NCBI GenBank assembly: GCA_025056515.1
Contig: JANWWB010000087.1
Coordinates: 1-6,206, forward strand
DNA: 6,206 bases
From: Anaerolineales bacterium
Lineage (GTDB): Bacteria > Chloroflexota > Anaerolineae > Anaerolineales > Villigracilaceae
Direction: 5' to 3'
This document shows, in pieces, positions 1 to 6,206 of the stretch; position 1 is the stretch's first letter, and each line of letters starts with the position of its first letter. A program made the translations under genes and the position numbers. The notes under the pieces are model-generated. The model made no database searches. It was not told the DNA's origin and worked only from the letters and a program-made list of their open reading frames with translations.

Positions 1-1404
1 CGGGTGGGCGACCCCAACCAGGCCATCTATGAGACCTTTACCACTGCCAACCCAGCCTTTTTGCGCAATTTCCTATCCTCGGAAGCAGACCAATGCCGAG
101 AATTGCCCGTCTCGGGGCGCAGTCAGCCGCTTATCCTGGAACTGGCTAACTTTCTGATAGATTGGACAAACCAAGCGCATCCCGCCGAGGCCTGTCGCGA
201 TGCTTTATCTCCCCCGTATATCCGGCCAACCGACCCTGATGATCCGCAGCCCAATCCGCCCTTTGACCTCGAAGCGGTGCAGATTCTAACCAAGAAATAC
301 ACGCCGGACGAAGAAATCCAGGTCGTGGTTGCCTCGCTCAAAAAGTGGTTGCCGTCGCATCCAGATTGGACGGTCGCCATATTGACACCGCGTAACACGC
401 GTGGTTTTGAAGTCGTAGAGGCGCTCAAAAAGGAAAACATTCCAACTGTCGAACTCATCAGCAGCACCGATGAAACTCGCCGTGCAGCAGGAGCTTTGGG
501 AAATCTCCTGGCTTATCTTTCCGACCCGGGAAATCCGAGTAAACTGGCGCTTGCTTATCAGGTTTGGCGGCGCGATTGGCGCAAGGATAAGACACAACAC
601 GGCCTGTATCGCCATGTTGCCGAGCATCTGCGCAAACTCAAACAGGTCGAATCCTACTTAAATCCTCTCTCTTTCTCCACCAACGAAGTTGCCGCCGAGG
701 AAGAAGAGGTGGCTCAAGAACTCGAAGCCTTTCGTCAAAAAGTGCGTTTCTGGCAAGACGCTGTCTTGCTGCCAATTGACCAACTCATTCTAACGTTGGC
801 ACAGGATCTGTTTACTGAACCGTCGGACTTAGCATTGGCACACAAATTAGCTCTTGTCCTCAAGCAAACTGCAGAAAGCCATTCCGATTGGCGTTTGCCC
901 GAGCTGAGCGATGAACTCGTTCTGATCGCCCGCAATGAGCGTCGCTTCTTGGGCTTTTCAAACAGCGACTCAGGTTTCGACCCTGAAGCGCATCGCGGTA
1001 AAGTTGTGGTTGCCACTATACACAAATCCAAGGGGCTGGAATGGGATCGCGTCTATTTGATATCGGTGAACAATTACGATTTTCCATCCCTTCAACCCTC
1101 AGATCGTTACATTGCTGAAAAGTGGTTCGTGCGCAGTCGTCTCAACCTTCAGGCCGAAGCATTAGCGCAGTTAAGAACGCTGCTTTTCCCCAATGAATTC
1201 GGTTGGTATGAAGAGGGTCATGCCACGCTTGAGAGCAGGATTGAGTATGTGCGTGAACGACTACGCTTGCTGTATGTGGGGATCACGCGCGCCAAGCGAG
1301 AACTCATCATCACTTGGAACAGTGGCCGGCAAGGCGACCTCCTCCCAGCCTTACCTCTCAGAGCGCTAGCCGGTTGGTTGCAACGTTATAAGCACAAAAG
1401 GTAG
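1..1404 (+). CDS. UvrD/PcrA/Rep-like superfamily 1 DNA helicase, C-terminal part (5' end outside window)
   Basis: This is the last 467 codons of an ATP-dependent 3'-5' DNA helicase, open from the first base and ending in TAG. Numbering from base 1, residues 2-10 (VGDPNQAIY) are the motif III region that follows the DExx box in UvrD-type enzymes. Residues 339-349 (TIHKSKGLEWD) are motif V. Residues 423-434 (LLYVGITRAKRE) are motif VI, with the arginine that contacts ATP in this family. Motifs I, Ia and II must lie upstream, so the ATG at position 4 is an internal codon and not the start. Where PcrA/UvrD usually carry an NYRS-like sequence before the helix of motif IV, this protein has SGRS (38-41). 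Residues 150-330 are a less conserved, charged 2B-like part. By family knowledge it would unwind or strip DNA in repair, recombination or replication restart. Substrate and exact subfamily (UvrD, PcrA, Rep or an unnamed clade) cannot be fixed from this half. I see no terminator directly after the stop. Confidence 0.93.
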   Translation, partial: RVGDPNQAIYETFTTANPAFLRNFLSSEADQCRELPVSGRSQPLILELANFLIDWTNQAHPAEACRDALSPPYIRPTDPDDPQPNPPFDLEAVQILTKKYTPDEEIQVVVASLKKWLPSHPDWTVAILTPRNTRGFEVVEALKKENIPTVELISSTDETRRAAGALGNLLAYLSDPGNPSKLALAYQVWRRDWRKDKTQHGLYRHVAEHLRKLKQVESYLNPLSFSTNEVAAEEEEVAQELEAFRQKVRFWQDAVLLPIDQLILTLAQDLFTEPSDLALAHKLALVLKQTAESHSDWRLPELSDELVLIARNERRFLGFSNSDSGFDPEAHRGKVVVATIHKSKGLEWDRVYLISVNNYDFPSLQPSDRYIAEKWFVRSRLNLQAEALAQLRTLLFPNEFGWYEEGHATLESRIEYVRERLRLLYVGITRAKRELIITWNSGRQGDLLPALPLRALAGWLQRYKHKR

Positions 1405-2000
1405 CGGCCTTCTCTACTCTGTCTTTCCTTAAATTTCATCGCTGCGGGGGAAGAGAGCAACAAGAAAACGCTCATTTTGCAGGGATTGCGCACCGAAAAG
1501 GTAACACCCGGGCAAGATAAAACCTGGCTAGGCTGAGAATATCTTCAGCAAATACCTGTCGGCAACTCTAACTCGAGTTGGCAACCATCGACCTCACTTT
1601 AAGTCTTTTCCACCCTTTGTAGGGTAGCAGGAGAAGGAAACAGCCGCAAAAGCCTGTCCAAAACGGCAAATATCCAGACAAACGCTCCCCTCAAGACTGC
1701 GAAGCGCTAGGAGAAGCTCCACAGCAGGCGAAATATTCTGTGGGCAGTCTGCCCGGACACAAACGTCTGAGCTATTCATCCAAAGTCTACAATCCCGCCG
1801 ATTCAGTCTGCTTGAGCGGACAAAGAGCGCCACTAAACTCTGGTCAAGATATGACTTAGCTAAGCAAATAGACTACAACAGGAGAAAGAACAATGGTGGG
1901 AAGAAGATGGAGAATCACTTAAAATAGCCCAACTACCAACTTGACGGTTTTGACAACAGTTCTGGTTTTCGTTCCTCATTATTCTCCTGCTTGAGAGCTT
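1405..2000. other. Non-coding gap downstream of the helicase gene, no supported gene
   Basis: About 600 bases follow the helicase stop without a gene I can support. A plus-strand frame is free of stops from 1628 to the TAG at 1925-1927 (99 codons). It has no usable start until an ATG eight codons before the stop, and its translation resembles nothing I know. An opposite reading at 1594-1833 begins with GTG and lacks a ribosome binding site. A GGAG followed eight bases later by ATG at 1893 gives only a nine-residue peptide (MVGRRWRIT). Short perfect palindromes occur at 1570-1579, 1742-1754 and 1855-1864, but their number is near chance expectation. The stretch may be decayed coding sequence or plain spacer. 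Confidence 0.6.
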
Positions 2001-2010
2001 AAAAAGCCAC

Positions 2011-2095
2011 CCATAAGCGGCTCATGGCCCAGATGAGTCCACTTCGGTGGGCTTCCAAGCCATGAACCGAGGACTTCAGTCCCCCGCGCATATGG
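2011..2095 (+). other. Multi-hairpin structured element (possible RNA, palindromic repeat or IS200/IS605-like end)
   Basis: Hand pairing gives a closed branched fold. CCATA (2011-2015) pairs with TATGG (2091-2095), and GCGG (2017-2020) pairs with CCGC (2084-2087). TCATGGC (2022-2028) pairs with GCCATGA (2059-2065) and encloses GTCCAC-TTCG-GTGGGC (2037-2052). A further arm is GGAC-TTCA-GTCC (2071-2082). Competing pairings exist: GGCT-TCCA-AGCC (2050-2061), and CTCAT (2021-2025) with ATGAG (2033-2037). The plus strand is favoured by the C(UUCG)G tetraloop and one U-G pair that would be A-C on the other strand. Against this, only the minus strand has a T-run (RC of 2001-2005) after a short AGCC/GGCT hairpin, which could be a weak terminator. 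TCAA follows at 2096-2099. Small arms of the form AC-TTCR-GT recall subterminal hairpins of IS200/IS605 elements and dispersed palindromes in other bacteria; that likeness is from memory. No transposase or TnpB-like coding sequence is recognisable beside it. Strand and nature are inference. Confidence 0.45.
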
Positions 2096-2118
2096 TCAAG
2101 AAAAAATGTCAGGGATGC

Positions 2119-2140
2119 AAAAAGCCCCTCAACCGAGGGG
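2119..2140 (-). terminator. Rho-independent terminator of the tRNA-His unit
   Basis: Read on the minus strand, CCCCTC-GGTT-GAGGGG forms a perfect six-base-pair, G+C-rich stem (2140-2125) with a four-base loop. It is followed by C and then five T residues (2123-2119). It begins seven bases after the last base of the tRNA body, so transcription would end directly behind the tRNA. On the plus strand no T-run follows the stem, so it works in one direction only and would not stop transcription coming from the helicase. Confidence 0.88.
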
Positions 2141-2147
2141 TTGTGAG

Positions 2148-2221
2148 GGTGCCCAGTGGGTCTCGAACCCACATCCTTCTGATCCACAGTCAGACGTTCC
2201 GCCAATTGAACTATGGGCACC
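2148..2221 (-). tRNA. tRNA-His (anticodon GTG)
   Basis: The minus strand folds into a complete cloverleaf: acceptor GTGCCCA/TGGGCAC, D stem GTTC/GAAC, anticodon stem TCTGA/TCAGA, five-base variable region AGGAT, T stem GTGGG/CCCAC, and T loop TTCGAGA. The seven-base anticodon loop CTGTGGA gives GTG (2187-2185), which reads His codons CAC and CAU. The histidine identity element is encoded: an extra G at position -1 (base 2221) opposite C73 (base 2148), giving an eight-pair acceptor that bacterial RNase P normally leaves intact. The 3' CCA is not encoded, since C73 is followed by CTC, so a CCA-adding enzyme is needed. The gene stands alone, with its own promoter about 18 bases upstream and a terminator directly downstream. 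Confidence 0.97.
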
Positions 2222-2238
2222 ACATATCCGGGATGGGG

Positions 2239-2267
2239 ATTATACCATTAGCACTACGCCTCAGCAA
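2239..2267 (-). promoter_or_regulatory. Sigma-70-type promoter of tRNA-His, extended -10
   Basis: On the minus strand a consensus -10 box TATAAT (2244-2239) is preceded by TGG, giving the extended -10 form TGnTATAAT. A weak -35 box TTGCTG (2267-2262) lies exactly 17 bases upstream. Transcription should start near 2231-2233, about ten bases before the mature tRNA 5' end at 2221, so the leader removed by RNase P is very short. Between -10 and the tRNA lies a G+C-rich stretch (CCCCATCCCGG), which could act as a discriminator for growth-rate or stringent control, as at many stable-RNA promoters; that last point is inference. Confidence 0.85.
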
Positions 2268-2304
2268 GGATTTTCGTCACAACCGCGTGCATTGCTGTCC
2301 GCAA

Positions 2305-2344
2305 GACGGTCAATCGTTCGCTGCGTTTCAAATCTTTGACCGTC
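2305..2344. repeat. Perfect 9-bp inverted repeat with 22-base spacer
   Basis: GACGGTCAA at 2305-2313 is the exact reverse complement of TTGACCGTC at 2336-2344, with 22 bases between. No T-run follows on either strand, so it is not an ordinary intrinsic terminator. It starts 38 bases upstream of the tRNA-His -35 box and lies about 255 bases behind the smc stop. It could be a binding site for a dimeric protein, a transcript-stabilising hairpin, or chance. The repeat itself is certain; any function is inference. Confidence 0.6.
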
Positions 2345-2368
2345 ACCTGCCCTGAGATCGGATCACAA

Positions 2369-2386
2369 CATGCCATACATGCCATA
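2369..2386. repeat. Tandem duplication of CATGCCATA (2 x 9 bp)
   Basis: CATGCCATA occurs twice back to back, and the preceding A extends the repeated unit by one base. The second copy overlaps a small palindrome CCATA-A-TATGG at 2382-2392. This is probably a replication-slippage duplication in spacer DNA. A paired activator or repressor site is possible, but no promoter is positioned to use it. Confidence 0.55.
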
Positions 2387-2599
2387 ATATGGAGAGGTCT
2401 AGCGCGCTTGGAGTATGCTCCTCATGCCTCGCCTTCGACGCCCGGCCGTACACCTACGACAGTCAGTCCCAGCAATCAGACCCTGCGCCTGCGCGCCTTC
2501 AACCAGGTGGGTAAGATAAGCAAGACCACCTCACCTTTCTCGCAGACCTTTCTCCGATAACTATGCCCATGTCGTCCCTCCTCCTGCGGCCACAACCAC

Positions 2600-5500
2600 C
2601 TATTTCAAATAATCTTCTGAGACCTCATCCAACCTCAGGCTGATAACTTGGCTAGTCGAATCGCGCCCCATCGTAACGCCGTAAATCACATCCGCTGCCT
2701 GGACAGTATTGCGATTATGCGTAATGATGACAAACTGGGTTTTCTTGCTCAGCTCAGCAAGCAGATCGCGGAAACGAGCGACATTTGCCTCGTCCAGCAT
2801 GGCGTCTACCTCATCTAAGACACAAACCGGCGTCGGTGAAACCTTGAGCAAAGCAAAAATCAGCGCGATAGCCGTCAGGCTGCGCTCACCACCCGAGAGG
2901 AGAGAAAGCCCTTGCTCACGCCGCCCGGGTAAGCGCGCTTCAATTTCGATGCCTGTCTCGGTCAAGTCCTCTGGATTAGTCAGTGTCAGGCGCGCCGAAC
3001 CCCCTCCAAACAGGCGTTGAAAAATGTGATAAAAATGCTCCGCAACCGCTTCAAACGTTTTCTGGAATTCGCGACGAGTGATGTCGTCCAATTCGGCAAT
3101 CACTTGCTTCAGGTCAGCCTCGGCCCGATGGAGATCGGCCAATTGTTCGGTGAGAAAAGTGTACCGCTCACGAACCGCACGATATTCCTGCTCTGCTTCG
3201 GGATTAACCGGTCCTAGGCGACGTAAGAGTGCCCGTTGGCGATTGAGTGTCTCCTCGATCTCTGGAGACAACTCGGTCACCACTGGTAATTGCTCCACTA
3301 CGCCATCGAGGGGTAAGGGCACCGGTCCACTGACTTCAGGTAAGTATTCAAACATCACCAGGCCAAAATCATCCTCAATCTTGTTTCTTAGGGACTGCAA
3401 AGCTTCTTGCTTCCGATTGAGGTCCAACTGCAATTGAGTATACAAGCGTTCCACCCGCCCCAAAGCCAGCTGCGCTTCGTTTTCCTGGCGCTGCAAATCA
3501 GTCTCCTGTTGTTCAGCCTGGGTTAGCTCTCCCTCGGCCGGAGCAATGAGGGCGTTTAATTCCGCTAACTGCGCCCCGATGGTTGTCGTTTTCTGGCGTA
3601 ATTCACGCTGCCCCTGCTCCACTGCTTCCAACTCGCTTTCCAGTTCTTCTAAGCGTTTGACCAATTCCTGCTGGCGAGCCTCCAGTCGCCTTGTAGTTTG
3701 CAGGCGTTCCTGAAGGCGATGATGTGTATTCGACCAATTTTGCTCTATGGCGGCCAGGCGCGCCGTCCAATAGGTAACATCCTGACGCAAGTCATCGAGC
3801 GAACCTGAGGCTAGTGCGGCCGTCTTCTGACGAACCGTCTCGCGGGCAGCAACCAGGTTATCTTCAAGAGATTCGAGGATCTTGGAAAGCGAATGGCTCT
3901 CCTGCTCCAATTGGACAAGTTCGGTCTCTAAAGAAACCTGTTGCTGTTGATGCCACTCGAATTGCTGACGCGCCGTTTCGTGCTCAACCTGCGCCTGCTG
4001 CTGCGCCGAGGAGGCGCCTTCCCACTCACGGCGTTTTTCTGCCATCTCGCGCTCCTTTGCCACGATTTCCTGGCGAACGGTCTGTACCTGCGTCTGAAGG
4101 AGCTTCATTTGGCTTTCCAAATTCGTAATCTCACGGTTAACTGCTTCGAGCATTTGGCTCAATTCACGCCGCTGACGAGGCCGACTGAGCACAGCCACCC
4201 GCGCCGGCTTTCCTGCTAAAACAGCCCCACCGACATGAAACACCTCCCCCCGTAAGGTAACTGCTCGCGCCGATGCCGGCTGACCAGTTAGGACGCGTCG
4301 TGCCGTTTGTCGGTCACGCACGATGAAAACTTGCCCGAGCAGCAAATCTACTGCCGGACGCAGTTCCGCCGGAGCTTTCACCACCTCAGCTGCCAGTCCC
4401 AACACCCCTTCCTCTGCCCGAACAGGGAGCGGAGCAGAAGGAATCAACTCTTGCAATGGGAGCAGAGAGGCGCGCCCACCGGATTGTTCCAACAAGTCCA
4501 GCGCCTGGTCTAGGTTGAAACCCGAATGAAGGAGCACGGCATCGGCATAATCACCCAAGGCGGCAGCGATTGCAATCTCATATTCAGCAGGTATTTCCAA
4601 AGCTCCGGCCAAAATACCTTGCGCGCCGTTCAAGCGCGCCTGACGAGCGGCTTCCAACAGGAAACGTGCCCCTTCAGCCAAACCAGCCATAGATTGTTCA
4701 GCCTGCTCAAGGACATCCGACTGTGCCTGCAAACGCGCCCGCTCGGCCTGACGCGCTCCCCAAGCCGACTGCGTTTGCTTGAGTTGTTCCTCTAAATCGG
4801 TCCACTGACGACGCACCTGATCCAACTCACTTTGTACCTTTCGAAAAGCCGCCTCGGCATTCTGTTGGGCAGCAGTGGTTTCGATGAGACGTAATGCGAG
4901 CGTTTCGAGACGCGTTGTAGCTTCCTGAAGCGTCTCTTGAGCAGCAAGCAAGCGCGCCCTGCCTTTTTCTCGGCGGACAGTCAAGTCTTCCAAACGGCTC
5001 TGCGCAGCGGCGCGTTGCGAAGCGAGAGAATCGAGAGCGCGTCTCGCTGCTTCAAGGTCGGTTTCGAGGGCGAGGCGTTTGGCTTGCGCTTCCTGCAGCG
5101 CTGTTTGAGCTAACTGAAGGCGATTGGCCGCTTCCTCTCGTTCTTGTTGCTGTTGTTTGAGTTCGGTTTCGGCCTCTGCTTGTTGCTCCCGTACCAGGCG
5201 AAGTTCTTCTTTTAGGCGTTCCTGCTCGCTTACAAGGCCTTGACGACGCTCAAAGAGAGCGCGCCGACGCTCTTCCAAAGCAGCTAGTTCACCTGTGGTT
5301 GCTTCCCGTTCGGCATGTAATTGCGCCAGGCGACGATGCCAGGCATTGAGCTGCGCGCGCAGGTCATTCAGATGCTCACGAAAGGACAAATATTGCTGCC
5401 GCGCTGCCTGATAGGCCTCTCGAACTTCATGCAGGCGGGCTTGTTGTAAGCGGACGGCTTCCATTGCTTGAGCGACATCTTGCTGAGCGCGATGCCAATG

Positions 5501-6202
5501 ATAGCCATACCATTCGCGCAACGTCTGACGCAAGTCGGCCTGAACCTGGGCATATTCTCGAGCACGAGCCGCCTGACGTTCCAAGCTGCGCAAACGGGGT
5601 TCCAACTCGGCCAAGATGTCCTGAACGCGATCAAGATTGCGGTGGGTGATTTCCAGTCGGCGCAAGGCTTCTTCACGCCGACTGCGATACAGTCCGATTC
5701 CGGCCGCCTCTTCAAAGAGCCGACGACGCTCATCCGCTTTCAACGCCAAGGAAGCGTCCACCAATCCTTGGCCGATAATCGTATACGTGCGTTCAGCGAG
5801 ACCGGATTGTGCCAAGAGCTCATTGATATCGCGCAGACGCACGTGCTGACCATTGAGCAAGTATTCATTCCGTCCATCGCGATAGGCTCGGCGAGAGAGG
5901 CTGACCTCTGTGAAATCCACCGGCAACCATCCATCCGAGTTATCGAAGATTACCGTGGCCGAGGCCATGCCTGCCCGAGGGCGTTGCTCGGAGCCGGAAA
6001 AAATCATGTCCTCGGTCTTCTTGGCACGCAACACGCTGTAGGATTGCTCGCCGAGCACCCAGCGCAAGGCATCGGCGATGTTGGATTTTCCTGAGCCATT
6101 CGGACCGACAATAGCGGTAATCCCCTCAGCAAACTCAAAGAGGACACGCGAGGCAAAGGTTTTATAGCCGTGCAATTCCAAGGATTTCAGACGAAGTGGC
6201 AT
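2600..6202 (-). CDS. smc: Chromosome segregation protein SMC (structural maintenance of chromosomes ATPase)
   Basis: A complete 1200-residue SMC, the usual length for bacteria. By family knowledge it dimerises, binds ScpA/ScpB and organises newly replicated chromosomes on the nucleoid. Visible parts: N-terminal head 1-165 with Walker A GPNGSGKS (33-40), an arginine-finger candidate R59 and the Q-loop IIGQG (Q145); first coiled coil about 170-515, rich in Gln, Glu, Arg and Ala; hinge about 525-665, from GAQGILAGALEIP to the GG of FHVGGAVLAG; second coil about 675-1015 with LGPVNPEAE (996-1004); C-terminal head with FQRLFGGG (1061-1068), signature LSGGE (1102-1106), Walker B VCVLDE (1126-1131), D-loop and switch histidine H1162. 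All catalytic residues are present. The ATG at 6202 is chosen because MPLRLKSLELHGYKTF is the normal beginning of the family; only four bases precede it, so its ribosome binding site and promoter are outside. The gene converges on the helicase. scpA and scpB are not in the window. Confidence 0.98.
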   Translation of the reverse strand: MPLRLKSLELHGYKTFASRVLFEFAEGITAIVGPNGSGKSNIADALRWVLGEQSYSVLRAKKTEDMIFSGSEQRPRAGMASATVIFDNSDGWLPVDFTEVSLSRRAYRDGRNEYLLNGQHVRLRDINELLAQSGLAERTYTIIGQGLVDASLALKADERRRLFEEAAGIGLYRSRREEALRRLEITHRNLDRVQDILAELEPRLRSLERQAARAREYAQVQADLRQTLREWYGYHWHRAQQDVAQAMEAVRLQQARLHEVREAYQAARQQYLSFREHLNDLRAQLNAWHRRLAQLHAEREATTGELAALEERRRALFERRQGLVSEQERLKEELRLVREQQAEAETELKQQQQEREEAANRLQLAQTALQEAQAKRLALETDLEAARRALDSLASQRAAAQSRLEDLTVRREKGRARLLAAQETLQEATTRLETLALRLIETTAAQQNAEAAFRKVQSELDQVRRQWTDLEEQLKQTQSAWGARQAERARLQAQSDVLEQAEQSMAGLAEGARFLLEAARQARLNGAQGILAGALEIPAEYEIAIAAALGDYADAVLLHSGFNLDQALDLLEQSGGRASLLPLQELIPSAPLPVRAEEGVLGLAAEVVKAPAELRPAVDLLLGQVFIVRDRQTARRVLTGQPASARAVTLRGEVFHVGGAVLAGKPARVAVLSRPRQRRELSQMLEAVNREITNLESQMKLLQTQVQTVRQEIVAKEREMAEKRREWEGASSAQQQAQVEHETARQQFEWHQQQQVSLETELVQLEQESHSLSKILESLEDNLVAARETVRQKTAALASGSLDDLRQDVTYWTARLAAIEQNWSNTHHRLQERLQTTRRLEARQQELVKRLEELESELEAVEQGQRELRQKTTTIGAQLAELNALIAPAEGELTQAEQQETDLQRQENEAQLALGRVERLYTQLQLDLNRKQEALQSLRNKIEDDFGLVMFEYLPEVSGPVPLPLDGVVEQLPVVTELSPEIEETLNRQRALLRRLGPVNPEAEQEYRAVRERYTFLTEQLADLHRAEADLKQVIAELDDITRREFQKTFEAVAEHFYHIFQRLFGGGSARLTLTNPEDLTETGIEIEARLPGRREQGLSLLSGGERSLTAIALIFALLKVSPTPVCVLDEVDAMLDEANVARFRDLLAELSKKTQFVIITHNRNTVQAADVIYGVTMGRDSTSQVISLRLDEVSEDYLK

Positions 6203-6206
6203 AGCA

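Larger units (their letters stand above)
2268..2599. other. Intergenic region between the tRNA-His promoter and the smc stop
   Basis: About 330 bases without a supported gene. It holds the inverted repeat at 2305-2344 and the tandem 9-mer at 2369-2386, listed separately. On the minus strand, just after the smc stop, AGGAGG (2585-2580) stands nine bases before an ATG (2570-2568). The frame opened there closes after 23 codons (stop at 2501-2499), so I do not call a gene. No G+C-rich hairpin followed by T residues is visible behind smc, so where its transcript ends is not clear; it may run on towards the tRNA. Confidence 0.6.

Noticed and set aside
1612..1625. Hairpin ACCCT-TTGT-AGGGT as a terminator for the helicase gene
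   Set aside because: Only five base pairs, no T-run after it on the plus strand, and more than 200 bases from the stop codon.
1594..1833. Minus-strand open frame of 79 codons in the gap
   Set aside because: GTG start without a ribosome binding site, no recognisable motif, no conserved-looking composition.
1812..1839. Possible plus-strand promoter TTGAGC - 16 bases - TAAACT
   Set aside because: Four of six matches in each box, and no supported gene downstream; such matches are common by chance.
1570..1864. Perfect short palindromes at 1570-1579, 1742-1754 and 1855-1864
   Set aside because: For 600 bases roughly one such 10- to 13-base palindrome is expected by chance, and none sits beside a promoter or T-run.
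1999..2223. Minus-strand open frame of 74 codons overlapping the tRNA
   Set aside because: It reads through tRNA-His, its terminator and the structured element; the RNA features explain the sequence.
2047..2355. Plus-strand open frames across the tRNA and its promoter
   Set aside because: They are antisense to the tRNA unit and have no protein family signal.
2336..2560. Plus-strand open frame of 74 codons near the smc 3' end
   Set aside because: No ribosome binding site and no recognisable motif; rich in Ser, Thr and Pro as expected of a random G+C-balanced frame.
5468..6094. Plus-strand open frame of 208 codons antisense to smc
   Set aside because: It lies wholly opposite the conserved SMC head and coil; long antisense frames are expected from the codon bias of smc.

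Overview
The window is bacterial, with about 54% G+C by eye. It probably comes from a member of the Chloroflexota (Anaerolineae-like). The main reason is the SMC protein, whose N-terminal head reads like SMC proteins I remember from that group; this is recall, not a search. Nothing here looks like phage or plasmid.

Layout. Positions 1-1404 (+) hold the C-terminal part of a UvrD/PcrA/Rep-type superfamily 1 helicase; its N-terminal half, with the ATP-binding Walker motifs, lies to the left. Positions 1405-2599 are a 1.2-kb gap with no convincing protein gene. Inside it is a compact tRNA-His unit on the minus strand, with an extended -10 promoter at 2239-2267, the tRNA at 2148-2221 and an intrinsic terminator at 2119-2140. 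A dense, self-complementary structured element lies at about 2011-2095. A 9-bp inverted repeat (2305-2344) and a 9-bp tandem duplication (2369-2386) lie on the other side of the tRNA. Positions 2600-6202 (-) hold a complete chromosome-segregation ATPase gene, smc, whose start codon is only four bases from the window edge.

The helicase and smc are convergent, so the gap is a 3'-to-3' intergenic region with the tRNA unit inserted in it, in the same direction as smc. The genes do not form one pathway. The helicase would act in DNA repair or replication restart, SMC in chromosome organisation, and tRNA-His in translation; all three are housekeeping functions.

The least explained item is the multi-hairpin element at 2011-2095. 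It folds on paper into a closed, branched structure with a C(UUCG)G-capped arm, and it is followed by TCAA. It could be a non-coding RNA, a small dispersed palindromic repeat, or the remnant right end of an IS200/IS605-like element. I cannot decide between these from one copy.
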